From positions 1 to 26,729 of IMG/VR virus record IMGVR_UViG_3300042154_000896: DNA of 26,729 bases, one strand, 5' to 3'. Position numbers and translations under genes: made by a program. The notes under the pieces were generated by a model, which saw only the letters and a program-made list of their open reading frames with translations, was not told the origin of the DNA and ran no database searches. This DNA is from a virus. This document shows, piece after piece, positions 8,070-18,100 of the stretch (position 1 is its first letter; every line of letters starts with the position of its first letter).

Positions 8070-11000
8070 ATGCCACAAGATTATGAAAAGTTTAGAGGTC
8101 CCACAAAAAGAAGTAGACCCGAAGCAGGCGGAGCCAATACCAGAACCGTTCCTGTTTTTGGTATAGTAAAAGACAATATAGACCCTAATAGATCGGGAAG
8201 ACTAAAAGTTTATATTTCTGATTTTGGTGGGTTAAATCCAGATGACTCTTCAAATTGGGTTTCTGTGGGGTATATGTCTAGTTTTTTCGGTAGACTAACC
8301 GGTGAAGACGCAGGATCTAACCCCGATAATTTTGGAAAATATATTCAAAATCCCTCATCTTATGGCGAATGGCATGCTCCTCCCGATATAGGCACTGTTG
8401 TAATTTGCGTATTTGTTAATGGTGACATGAACTATGGTTTTTATATAGGGGCAGTACCCGAACCACAAACATTACAAATGGTTCCTGCTATTGGCGCAGA
8501 AGAAACAGTAGTACCCAATGAAGGGGAAGCTAATTCATATGGCGGTGCCACTGTTTTACCTGTAACAAATATGAATATTAATAACTTTTCGGCTGCGTAC
8601 AGTTCTGATTTTATAAAAACTCCTAAACCAATTCACAGTTATGCCGCTGCTATCATGGCACAACAGGGTATTATTCGTGATCCAATACGCGGGCCTATTA
8701 CATCAAGTGCGCAAAGAGAACCTGCAAGCCGTGTAGGTTGGGGCGTAAGTTCCCCTGGGAGACCTATTTATGAGGGCGGGTATGATGATCAAACAATAGA
8801 AAGTAACTTATCCGCTAATCCTGAACGATTGCGAGTCGTTGCAAGAAGAGGAGGTCATTCTATTGTTTTAGATGATGGTGATGCTCTTGGAAATGATGAT
8901 CTAGTAAGAATTCGTACTGCTAGAGGTCATCAGATATTAATGAGTGATAATGGTCAAACATTAATGATCTTGCATTCTAATGGTCAATCATATATTGAGT
9001 TGGGTAAAGAAGGAACTGTAGACATTTACGCTACTAATTCTATTAACTTACGAACTCAGGGTGACTTAAATTTACACGCAGATAATAATGTTAATATTCA
9101 TGCTAAAAAAGATATGAATTTTTATGCGGAAAACATGAATTTCACTACTGAAAAAGAATTGAATCAAAGAGTGGGTTCAGATTACAAAGGCTTTACAGTA
9201 GGAACACATACAGAAAAAGTAACAGGAGCCATGAGTTTTGAATCGGCAGGTGAATCTTCTTTTGCAAGTTCTAGCGATACTTATATTAACGGTGCAAAAA
9301 TAAATCTAAATTCAGGAAAAGCATCAACTAAACCAGAAGAAGTAGAAGCTATTACTATCACAGCACATACAGATACTTTATTTGATCAAGAAAAAGGATT
9401 TACAGCAGCACCCGGTAAACTTAACAGTATAACTTCACGGGCTCCTGCTCATGCGCCGTGGTCAAATGCCGGTCAGGGGGTAGACGTTCAAACAGATTTA
9501 AGTGCATCTTCACAATTACCCAGCCCGCCTTCTTTGGCTTTAGGTAATGCAACTACGGCAGGTATAAGCACTGGAGTAAATCCAGTAGCCGCAGCAACCG
9601 CAGCGTCTGTTCCTAATTTGTCTGCTGCTAGTCAGAATCTTGATATTAATACTACTGGAGCAGTTTTGGGATCCATTGCACAAAATACGCAGAATGGTCC
9701 GTTTAGAGTAGCACAACAACAAGGCGCAGCTATAGTAGAATCAAGTACCGGTCAGTCAGTGTTGGGTGTTGGTGCCTTTGGACAAACTCCTGACAAACTT
9801 GAAAAAGCGGGAGTGTTAAAACCTGGATCAAATAGATTAATTAACTCATTAGTACAATCAGGGGCAAATACTTCTCAGTGCATGCCTGATGCTTTATTTT
9901 CTGGTCAAACAGGAGCAGAAAATTTAACTAACTTAACTAGAAATGTTACCGCTCAAGCCAATGTTGAAGTTATTAATTTACAAAAAACTCAAACAGAACT
10001 TACAAATGCAGGAGTGTTAACAGGTAGAGAATCCGCCGGTGAAGTAGCGGGAGTAGTGTTGGCAGGTTCTACTACTGGAGTACAGAACACAATAGATGCA
10101 GTAAAAAACACATCGTCAGGAGAATCATCAGGTGCTAGTGTTCCTAATGAAACTATAAAACAAATAGGATTTGGAGCCGCCGCAGCTAGGGTAGCATCAG
10201 TTGTAACAGGAGTATTTGGTGGGTTAACTCAATCATTAGCAGCTATGACTGGGTTTTCAAGTCAGCGTTCTGGAGTAGAATCGTCTGCGTTTTCATCTAT
10301 ATCACAAAGTTTTGCAAAAATGAAACCAAATCAACCTCAGAATTTAAAAACAATAAACAATACTAGTGCAGAAAAAACGCAATTATTATCTAATCAAAAT
10401 TCTCAAACTAATACAAATATTGTATCAACTATTGTAGGTGGTGTAGCAGGTGCTGCTATTGGCAATCAAGTGGGTGGAGGATCAGGACGAGTTGTTGCAA
10501 CGGCTGCTGGGGCAGTAGCTGGATCATTGATAGGCTCCAATTTAACAAGAAAACCTAGAAAGTCTGCGGTACCCTCTGAGGCAAGCGGAGTATCTAACTT
10601 GCCAGGAGGAGAAAAAGTACTTTCTATGGTTAAAGAAGGAACCGATGCTGCTAAGAATGCACTACCAGGCACCACTCAACTAAAGAGCGCGATAGATTCT
10701 CAAACTACTGACAAAGTAAATAACTTAACAACTTCTACTTCTGGTAAATTTAGTTCTGTTAAGGATGCGGTAACCGCTAAGCTATCCGTAGCTGAAAAAG
10801 CGCAACTAGCATCCGGGCTATCATCTATCGCAACACAAGGAAAGCAAAAAATTAAATTGCCTACAGTAGCTACTAACACAGTTGACAGAAGTAAGATAAC
10901 CTTATCAACTAAATCTTTGTTAGGTGATAATAAGATTCCTGAACCTGACTTTACTGGAGAACCCAATCGTAGACCATCCGTTAATACTAGTACCGCTAGT

Positions 11001-11243
11001 ACCCAATATGATGCTAGGATAGAACAATTAAGAGCAGAAATAAGTGTAATAGATGCAGAAATCGTTACAGTAACGCAACAGTCTCAAGAAGCATTTAATT
11101 TGCGACAAAACTCTTTACCAGGAGACGTTGAGTGGAGACAAAAGTTTAATGATTCTGAAACAAAACGAAGGGCATTAGTAACAGAACGAATTAGTAAAGA
11201 AGGAAATCTTAATATGTTGATTACTAATAGGGATAGGGGATAA
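8070..11243 (+). CDS. 5: gp5-like baseplate central spike, no lysozyme domain, with glycine-zipper segment
   Basis: The protein forms the needle that pierces the host envelope. Residues about 28-130 are the gp5 OB-fold: VFGIVKDNIDPNRSGRLKVY and DIGTVVICVFVNGDMNYGFYIG. Residues about 131-250 link directly to the spike; the lysozyme domain found in T4 gp5 is absent. Residues about 255-415 are a triple-beta-helix-type region of short alternating strands (GHQILMSDNGQTLMIL, VDIYATNSINLRTQGDLNL). Then come about 580 residues unlike T4 gp5: a Ser/Thr/Ala/Gln-rich low-complexity stretch, a glycine-zipper pair at 788-825, and a charged probable coiled coil from about 1000 to the end. At 1057 aa it is nearly twice T4 gp5 (575 aa). 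AAGG at 8060-8063 lies 6 nt before the ATG. The family call is firm for the first 415 residues; the C-terminal half is described only. Confidence 0.85.
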   Translation: MPQDYEKFRGPTKRSRPEAGGANTRTVPVFGIVKDNIDPNRSGRLKVYISDFGGLNPDDSSNWVSVGYMSSFFGRLTGEDAGSNPDNFGKYIQNPSSYGEWHAPPDIGTVVICVFVNGDMNYGFYIGAVPEPQTLQMVPAIGAEETVVPNEGEANSYGGATVLPVTNMNINNFSAAYSSDFIKTPKPIHSYAAAIMAQQGIIRDPIRGPITSSAQREPASRVGWGVSSPGRPIYEGGYDDQTIESNLSANPERLRVVARRGGHSIVLDDGDALGNDDLVRIRTARGHQILMSDNGQTLMILHSNGQSYIELGKEGTVDIYATNSINLRTQGDLNLHADNNVNIHAKKDMNFYAENMNFTTEKELNQRVGSDYKGFTVGTHTEKVTGAMSFESAGESSFASSSDTYINGAKINLNSGKASTKPEEVEAITITAHTDTLFDQEKGFTAAPGKLNSITSRAPAHAPWSNAGQGVDVQTDLSASSQLPSPPSLALGNATTAGISTGVNPVAAATAASVPNLSAASQNLDINTTGAVLGSIAQNTQNGPFRVAQQQGAAIVESSTGQSVLGVGAFGQTPDKLEKAGVLKPGSNRLINSLVQSGANTSQCMPDALFSGQTGAENLTNLTRNVTAQANVEVINLQKTQTELTNAGVLTGRESAGEVAGVVLAGSTTGVQNTIDAVKNTSSGESSGASVPNETIKQIGFGAAAARVASVVTGVFGGLTQSLAAMTGFSSQRSGVESSAFSSISQSFAKMKPNQPQNLKTINNTSAEKTQLLSNQNSQTNTNIVSTIVGGVAGAAIGNQVGGGSGRVVATAAGAVAGSLIGSNLTRKPRKSAVPSEASGVSNLPGGEKVLSMVKEGTDAAKNALPGTTQLKSAIDSQTTDKVNNLTTSTSGKFSSVKDAVTAKLSVAEKAQLASGLSSIATQGKQKIKLPTVATNTVDRSKITLSTKSLLGDNKIPEPDFTGEPNRRPSVNTSTASTQYDARIEQLRAEISVIDAEIVTVTQQSQEAFNLRQNSLPGDVEWRQKFNDSETKRRALVTERISKEGNLNMLITNRDRG
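10431..10544 (+). other. glycine-zipper two-helix segment encoded inside gp5
   Basis: Codons 788-825 of the gp5-like gene read as two glycine-spaced hydrophobic helices, GGVAGAAIGNQV and VVATAAGAVAGSLIGSNL, joined by GGGSGR and followed by the basic stretch TRKPRK. The spacing and linker are those of the glycine-zipper 2TM family seen in Gram-negative outer-membrane lipoproteins such as SlyB or the rickettsial 17-kDa antigen. Membrane insertion during envelope penetration is an inference. Confidence 0.6.
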
Positions 11244-11250
11244 ATACACT

Positions 11251-11700
11251 ATGCCAACATATATCGGATTTAGTACAATCAACGCAGACAAACCAAAAAC
11301 TACTAATGCTAAACCGGGCGGTGCTGCCGGTACCGGCGGCATAACCAATCCTATAGTATTTGGTAAAAAGTTTAGAATGGTAGACAGTCAACTAGTTATC
11401 CAAGACTTGATAAATGCTTTAAACATACAGTTAGGGCAAAAAGTAGGTCAACCGGGCTATGGCACGACAGTTTGGTCTTATGTTTTTGAACCTAATACTG
11501 TGGACACACAACGTCAAATTGAAAATGAAATAAGACGAGTAGCTAATCTGGATCCCAGAATACAGTTAAATTATGTACAAGTTTATCCTAGAGATAATGG
11601 TATATTAGTTGAAGTAGAAATGGCAGTTAGTCCGTTCAATGAAGCATCAGTGTTAAGTATGTTTTTTAATCAGGATACATCAGTAGTATCACCTATATAA
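11251..11700 (+). CDS. 25: baseplate wedge protein gp25
   Basis: gp25 (GPW/gp25 family) is the wedge protein that contacts the first sheath ring and helps trigger sheath assembly and contraction. The 149-aa product has a Gly/Ala-rich N-terminal arm (about 18-32), then the family core: VIQDLINALNIQLGQKVGQP (about 49-68), YGTTVWSYVFEP (about 70-81), a helix QIENEIRR (about 88-95) and a final strand pair ending ILVEVEMAVSP. T4 gp25 is 132 aa, so the size fits. The ATG follows the gp5 stop by 7 bp, with AGGGG at 11235-11239 as a somewhat distant ribosome-binding site. It closes the first late unit; a hairpin-rich 58-bp gap separates it from gp6. Confidence 0.92.
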   Translation: MPTYIGFSTINADKPKTTNAKPGGAAGTGGITNPIVFGKKFRMVDSQLVIQDLINALNIQLGQKVGQPGYGTTVWSYVFEPNTVDTQRQIENEIRRVANLDPRIQLNYVQVYPRDNGILVEVEMAVSPFNEASVLSMFFNQDTSVVSPI

Positions 11701-11703
11701 TCT

Positions 11704-11719
11704 AAAAACTCGGTTTTTT
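11704..11719 (+). terminator. weak hairpin with T-tract after gp25, possible partial terminator
   Basis: AAAAAC (11704-11709), loop TCG, GTTTTT (11713-11718) plus one more T form a 6-bp stem with a single G-C pair, starting 4 bases after the gp25 stop. It is too weak for a confident intrinsic terminator. Its 3' arm shares bases 11709-11715 with the larger hairpin, so the two folds exclude each other. Confidence 0.25.
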
Positions 11720-11751
11720 AATAATGATAAATATATCATATATTAACCGAG
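11709..11751 (+). promoter_or_regulatory. hairpin sequestering the gp6 ribosome-binding site
   Basis: CTCGGTT (11709-11715) pairs exactly with AACCGAG (11745-11751). Inside, AATA (11720-11723) pairs with TATT (11741-11744) and ATGATA (11724-11729) with TATCAT (11734-11739), closing a 4-base loop AATA. Unpaired bases are TTTT on the 5' side and one A on the 3' side. The 3' arm contains CGAG, the best Shine-Dalgarno-like sequence for the gp6 ATG at 11759, so folding would block gp6 translation. The pairing is seen in sequence; stability was not calculated. Confidence 0.55.
11726..11733 (+). promoter_or_regulatory. T4-type late promoter (GATAAATA) for gp6 and the giant protein
   Basis: The same GATAAATA box as at 4641, again preceded by AT, ends 25 bp before the gp6 ATG. 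The predicted start is about 11739-11740, after the 5' arm of the surrounding hairpin, so late mRNA would keep only the 3' arm and leave the gp6 ribosome-binding site open. Confidence 0.65.
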
Positions 11752-11758
11752 ACTTATT

Positions 11759-14700
11759 ATGGCAACCTCATCAAGACAAAGCGGACTTTTTGGAGTCAAC
11801 GACTGGAAACAAATATACCAGACATTTAGAGAAGCAGATTTTAGAAGTTTTGATTATGAAACTTTACGAAAAAGTTTTATAGACTATCTGCGTTTATATT
11901 ACCCTGAAACGTTCAATGATTATATTGAAAGTTCAGAGTTTATCGCTTTATTAGACGTTATGGCCTATATGGGTCAAGGTCTTGCTTTTAGAAACGATTT
12001 AAATTCTCGTGAAAACTTTATTGACACTGCTGAACGCAGAGACTCTGTAATAAAATTAGCTAACTTAGTAAGTTATACTCCTAAAAGAAACTTAGCCGCT
12101 CAAGGCTATTTAAAAGTTACTAGCATTCAAACTACTCAAAATTTACTTGATATAAATGGAGTAAATTTAAATAACACTCCTATACTTTGGAATGATCCTG
12201 CTAATCCAAATTGGTTAGAACAATTTAACACTATTATCAACGCTACATTAGTTGATACTCAAAGAATAGGTAGACCAGGCAATACAGCAGAATTGTTAGG
12301 GATAACTACTAACGAATATGCGATACGCATACCAGACAATAGCTTGCCAATAGCTCCATTTAACTCAACAGTAGATGGACAAAACATGAACTTTGAGTTA
12401 GTTTCTGTTACCACATTGGGTGAAGATTATGTTTATGAAATTCCACCTGCACCTAGTACTAGATTTAACATTCTATATCGTAACGACAAGTTAGGATTTG
12501 GTAGTCCAGAAACAGGGTTCTTTTTCTACTTTAAACAAGGCAACTTACAAAACTTTGATTTTAATTTAGAACAACAAATTTCAAATCAAACAGTAGATAT
12601 AGGAAGTATACAAGGTGTTAATAATACAGATACTTGGTTGTATCAGTTAAACAATAACAATGGTGATAGAACACTTTGGAGAAAAGTTGATAATGTTTAT
12701 GCTGATGCTTACTTACAAACAGAATTTTCTGATAAAAAAATATTTTCAGTAAACTCTAGATTTAACGATCAAGTTACATATATATTTGGCGATGGTGTAT
12801 TTTCAGAAGTTCCCGTAGGCGCTTTTAGAGCATATGTTCGTTCAAGTAACGCGCAAACTTATGTAATTGAACCTTCGGAAATGCAAGGAATAACAGTAGC
12901 GTTTACTTATGTAAACCGTCAGGGTAGAAATGAAACACTAACTGTTGGTTTAGAATTACCTTTAACTGTTTCTAACGCATTAGCTAGAGAACCATTAGCT
13001 GAAATCAAGCAACGCGCACCTACACGTTACTATACTCAAAACAGAATGGTAAATGGTGAAGACTATAACAACTTCCCTTATACTCTTTATAGTTCTATCA
13101 TAAAAAGTAAAGCTATTAATCGTAGTTCTGTGGGCATATCTAAAAACTTTGATTTGTTAGATCCTACAGGAAAGTATTCAAGCACTAATTCTTTTGGATC
13201 AGATGGCGCGCTTTATCAAAATGAGAATGATGGATTTTTAACTCTTACGATTAATAACATAAGTGATATTATTGCGTTCTTTAATAATACACTTGCTTCT
13301 GTTCTAGCAGATAATAAAGCTAATCAGTACTATATTCAGAATTATCCTAGATATAACGTTACCTCTGATATTGGTAACGGTACTGTATACTGGCAAACAA
13401 GTTCAGTAGAAGCTTCAAGCGAAACAGGTTATTTTTACAGCATATTAGGCAGTAACAACACTCCTGTTTCTTTAGGTACATTTTCTACTGACACTACCAA
13501 GTATGTAACCACTGGCGCGATATTAAAATTTGTTCCGCCGAATGGTTTCTATTTTGACTCAAACAATAGACTAGTAGCAGGTATCGCACCTAACGTTAGT
13601 CAAACTTATATTTGGGTAACCGTATTAAATGTAGTAGGAGATGGGAGCAATAACAATCAAGGTAGTTTCGCCAATGGTACCGGGCCAGTAACGTTAAACG
13701 GTTATGTGCCTTCTGGCGTAACATTAACACAAGTTATCCCTGTGTTTGACAATTCATTATCTGCTACACTAATTAATGAATGCGTGGAGCGTATGGAACT
13801 ACAACTACCGTTTACGCTAGTGTTCAATAACTCACTTACTATTAACGAAGAACGCTGGTCTATTCGTCCCATAACTGATACAAATTATTTTGTGAAATTT
13901 GAAAGCTTACCTAATGCAAACAGATACAATATTACTTACAAGTCATTAACTTATTACTTTGGCAGTGTAGCAGATACTAGATTTACTTTTTCAAGAAATC
14001 AATTAGTATATGATCCATTTACTGGAAAAGTAATTCAAGATTTTATCAATGTACTACAAGTAAATTCACAGCCAAATTCTTCACAAAGTTTAGGAAAAGA
14101 TATTAAAGTTAATATTTTAGGACAAACAGTTGAGTCAGATGGTTATGTAAATGATTTCCAAGTTGAAGTTGCGGCAACTGATGTTAATAATAGACAATTA
14201 ATACTTAACCCAGATTTCTTTGAACAAATTACTGGTTATCAGACAGATACAACAAATATAGGTATATATGTATTCTTTAGAGAAGTTCAAGATGCTATTA
14301 ACTTAACCAGAGAACTTATAGTCCCAACAACAGATGTTGTGTTTCAGTTTGCTACTAAAACACAAGTAGAAGTTGTAAAATATGATTATCCATTGGGACA
14401 GTTATTTTATGCTTATAGTGAAACTAACAGTGAAGGGTTGAACAATGTGTTCTATAAAACAGTACAAGATCAAACAGTAACTACGCCTTCTTATATTCTT
14501 GTAGTACAGCCTGAGTATTTTGTAAGACCCGGCAGACAAGGATTGTCTTTCCAGTACAGGCATAATTCTAACAATAGCACAAGAATAGACCCAGCAACTA
14601 CTAATATTATTGATCTTTATGTAGTTACTCAAGCATACTATACTGCTTATCAAAACTGGATTCAAGATTCAACTAATACAATACCTATGCCAGATATGCC

Positions 14701-15157
14701 AACGATCAATCAACTAAATCAAGAGTACAGCCAAGTTCAAGATTTCAAAATGTTGTCGGATTCAGTAGTGTTAAATAGTGTTGTATTCAAACCGTTATTT
14801 GGTCCTAAAGCAGATTCTGCGTTAAGAGCTACTATAAAGGTGATTAAACAAAGCAGAACAAATGCTAGTGACAGCGAAATTAGAAGTGCAGTGCTAACAG
14901 CAATGAACGAATATTTCAATGTTAATAATTGGAACTTTGGAGATACGTTCTTTTTCTCAGAACTAAGTGCATATCTACATGCTGAATGCGGAGAGTTAAT
15001 TAGCTCTGCTGTGTTAGTTCCAAATGATCCTAGCAAACGCTTTGGTGATTTGTATGAAATAAAATGCATGCCTTACGAGATTTTCGTAAACGCAGCGGTA
15101 GCAAATGATGTATTGGTTGTAGCGGCGTTAACGCCCGCAGAGTTACAAATTAGGTAG
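11759..15157 (+). CDS. 6: baseplate wedge protein gp6
   Basis: gp6 dimers form the inner ring that links the six wedges around the hub and hold the baseplate together during its switch. The 1132-aa product has the recognisable N-terminus of aquatic T4-like gp6: NDWKQIYQTFREADF (about 15-29), the helix ALLDVMAYMGQGLAFRNDLN and LANLVSYTPKRN (about 96-107). The C-terminus carries IIDLYVVTQAYYTAYQNWI, VFKPLFGPKADS, NWNFGDTFFFSEL and VLVPNDPSKRFGDL, matching the conserved gp6 C-terminal domain. T4 gp6 is 660 aa; the surplus is beta-rich sequence in the middle, roughly residues 480-700. The ribosome-binding site is weak (CGAG at 11748-11751) and lies in a hairpin. It ends 8 bp before the next gene, so both form one late unit. 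Confidence 0.9.
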   Translation: MATSSRQSGLFGVNDWKQIYQTFREADFRSFDYETLRKSFIDYLRLYYPETFNDYIESSEFIALLDVMAYMGQGLAFRNDLNSRENFIDTAERRDSVIKLANLVSYTPKRNLAAQGYLKVTSIQTTQNLLDINGVNLNNTPILWNDPANPNWLEQFNTIINATLVDTQRIGRPGNTAELLGITTNEYAIRIPDNSLPIAPFNSTVDGQNMNFELVSVTTLGEDYVYEIPPAPSTRFNILYRNDKLGFGSPETGFFFYFKQGNLQNFDFNLEQQISNQTVDIGSIQGVNNTDTWLYQLNNNNGDRTLWRKVDNVYADAYLQTEFSDKKIFSVNSRFNDQVTYIFGDGVFSEVPVGAFRAYVRSSNAQTYVIEPSEMQGITVAFTYVNRQGRNETLTVGLELPLTVSNALAREPLAEIKQRAPTRYYTQNRMVNGEDYNNFPYTLYSSIIKSKAINRSSVGISKNFDLLDPTGKYSSTNSFGSDGALYQNENDGFLTLTINNISDIIAFFNNTLASVLADNKANQYYIQNYPRYNVTSDIGNGTVYWQTSSVEASSETGYFYSILGSNNTPVSLGTFSTDTTKYVTTGAILKFVPPNGFYFDSNNRLVAGIAPNVSQTYIWVTVLNVVGDGSNNNQGSFANGTGPVTLNGYVPSGVTLTQVIPVFDNSLSATLINECVERMELQLPFTLVFNNSLTINEERWSIRPITDTNYFVKFESLPNANRYNITYKSLTYYFGSVADTRFTFSRNQLVYDPFTGKVIQDFINVLQVNSQPNSSQSLGKDIKVNILGQTVESDGYVNDFQVEVAATDVNNRQLILNPDFFEQITGYQTDTTNIGIYVFFREVQDAINLTRELIVPTTDVVFQFATKTQVEVVKYDYPLGQLFYAYSETNSEGLNNVFYKTVQDQTVTTPSYILVVQPEYFVRPGRQGLSFQYRHNSNNSTRIDPATTNIIDLYVVTQAYYTAYQNWIQDSTNTIPMPDMPTINQLNQEYSQVQDFKMLSDSVVLNSVVFKPLFGPKADSALRATIKVIKQSRTNASDSEIRSAVLTAMNEYFNVNNWNFGDTFFFSELSAYLHAECGELISSAVLVPNDPSKRFGDLYEIKCMPYEIFVNAAVANDVLVVAALTPAELQIR

Positions 15158-15165
15158 GTTAGTAA

Positions 15166-18100
15166 ATGACAACAAGAGTTAGAACTTTAAATTTTCTTCC
15201 AGAAATTTTTCAGACAAAAACAAACACTGAGTTTTTGTCAGCAACACTAGACCAACTAGTTAATCCCCCTATCATTAAAAAGATACAGGGATATGTTGGT
15301 AGTAAAGTTGGATATGGTGTTAATGCTAATGACTATTACGTAACTGAACCTACTAAAACACGAACAGACTATCAACTTGATCCTGGTGTAGTTTTCACAA
15401 AAACTAATCAAACAACTGCTCAAGATTTTATCAGCTATCCAGGTATGCTAGACGCACTAGAATTGCAAGGCGGTATAACTAATAATAACTCAAGACTATT
15501 TGAAAGTCAAATTTATTCTTGGGATTCATTTACTGATTTAGATAAAGTTGTAAACTATAACCAGTACTACTGGATACCAACTGGTCTTCCTGCTGTTACT
15601 GTATCATCCGCGTTAGTTTATTCAACCAATGAGTACATTGTTACCGATTTAGCAAACGGGTATAACATTAGAGAAGCAGGATCATCAGCCGGCAGCACCA
15701 ACCCTACTATTACATTATTGCGTGGCGGTGTTTATCGTTTTATTGTAAATCAACCGTCACAGTTTTGGATTCAAGGTGAGCCTGGAGTATCAGGCTTTAG
15801 TCCTATTCAGCCTAACTTACCTGTAAGAGATGTATATGGTGTAAGCAACAACGGAGCAACTCAAGGTGCAGTTACGTTTACTGTGCCTAACAAAGACGCA
15901 CAAAACGAATTCATATTCCCGGGTAATAACCAAGTTGATTTAGTAACATCAACCCCATATGGTTCAATAAGTGGTTTGTTACTAAGTCAAATAACAGCTA
16001 ACGGCGGCATTGATGGTGTTACCGCAATTGAAGGGTTGTCTGTATTGTTTTACAACACAGGTATTGTAAATGAGCAAGCTAATTTAGGTGCATACGATTT
16101 ACAACAGTTTGATCAAGATCAACCAGGATTATCTTTATCATTTGATACTAATAATTTTATAACACAAGTTAATCAGTATTTTTATACAGTTACATACATA
16201 GATAATCCTAATGATCCTTTAGATCCTTTTGTAGTATTATTACCAGATACACTGATTCCTATTGAAGAAAAGATAACAGCTACTTTTGGTACTCAGTGGA
16301 TAAACCGACAATTTTATAGAAATACTCTAGGTGTTGTATCTTTAGTACCTTATATTACTGCACCTCTTAATCAGCTTTATTACCAAGACGGTACTTCTGC
16401 TAACAAAGTAGGTTTGATTAAAATAGTTGAAAGTAATATTACCAACACAATAAATGTAGAAGTTGACATATTAGGTAAAAAGAATTACACTTCAACCAAC
16501 GGCGTTGTATTTACTAATGGATTAAAAGTTGAATTTGACGGCGATGTTATCCCTTCAAGTTATTTGTCAGGTGAGTATTACGTAGAAGGTGTGGGTTCAG
16601 CAATAGAATTAATACCAGTAGAAACATTAGTATCACCTGAAGATTTTACTACCGGCACGTTTATACCATTTGATACAACACCGTTTGATGCTTCAAACTT
16701 TGATAGTGATTTGTTTGTACCTGCTGAACTAGATTATATTACTATTGCTAGAAACGCAATAAACAAAAACGCTTGGTCTAGAAGCAATCGTTGGTTTCAT
16801 ACTCAAGTAATTAATCAAACTGCGGTTTATAACAACAACCCTAACATAACAACTGAATATGCTACCGCAGAAAACAAAGCAAAAAGACCTATTATAGAAT
16901 TTTATCCTAACTTAAAACTGTTTAACTCAGGTACCGTAGGAAAACAACCAGTAGACTTTATTGATCAAAGATCAACAGATGCGCTATCACAAATACCAGG
17001 ATTAGATAACTACTTTCCTGACGTAGAAGTTTATACACAGAATACAGCAAACATCACAGGTGTAACAGGAACTTCTACTACTATTACAGTTCCAACTCAA
17101 GATATCGTAGGTACTTTTCAAGTAGGCCAATATGTTAGTGATTATTTGAACATACTACCTATTAACACACAAATTACTGCTATCACTACAGCAAGTACTA
17201 ACACCGTATTAACAGTTTCTTGGGCAGTTAGTCAATCAGTTGGTTCGGTTTCTAATATAGCTATTATTGCTACTGATACTACTGTTAATAACTATGAAGT
17301 ATTTGATGGCGCAAGAATTATATTTGCTGCTGATACAGATTTAAACGTAAAAAACAAAATTTACGTAGTTAGTCTTTCACAATTAACTATTGGTTCTGAC
17401 CCGGTTATTACATTAACCGAAGCACTAGACGGTAATTGTGAAGAAAACGATCAAACAGTAATCTTACGAGGATATAACAATCAAGGTAATAGTTTTTACT
17501 TTGATGGTACTGAATGGATTTTAGCACAAGAAAAAGTTACTGTAAATCAAGCTCCTTTATTTGATGTATTTGATGAAAACGGAATCAGTTTTAGCGATCC
17601 AGTAAGTTATCCAGGTACTTCATTTACTGGATGTACATTATTTTCATATGGGCTTGGTGTAGGAATTGATGATCCTATTTTAGGATTTCCTATAAGATAC
17701 AGCGCGATAGACAACGTAGGTGATATTAGTTTTGATGTTTCACTTAACACCGATACTTTTGATTATGTTACTGGAACTACTCCTATAACTCAAAAAGTTA
17801 ATACTGGTTATGTGTTTAACTTTGATGACAGAACTGAATATACTAGAGAGTTAGGATGGCAAACAGCGATTGCCCCTAGCGAACAGTATCAAGTTTTCCA
17901 GTTTAACTATGAAACACCGAGTAGTACATCTGTTACTGCCGGGTCATTTGTGCTAGGGGTAACATACACTATTACAACGACAGGAACAACCGATTTTACC
18001 CTAATAGGAGCCTCGGATAGCAATCCAGGTACTGTGTTTACTGCTACCGGAGCTGGAACAGGTACAGGTACAGCGAAGGAGACCGTAACATTTGTTTGTG

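Noticed and set aside
10466-10966. Open frames on the minus strand inside gene 5
   Set aside because: They mirror the low-complexity Ser/Thr/Ala-rich stretch and glycine zipper of gp5 and have no own signals.
11239-11246. GATAAATA on the plus strand 5 bp before the gp25 ATG
   Set aside because: A start 6-7 nt downstream would fall inside or after the gp25 start codon and lose the ribosome-binding site. The bases are better explained as the end of gp5 (its TAA) and the gp25 leader.
15690-15930. Copper-binding cupredoxin in the giant protein
   Set aside because: The beta pattern resembles a cupredoxin-like sandwich, but I see no His/Cys/Met ligand set, so no metal-binding function is claimed.
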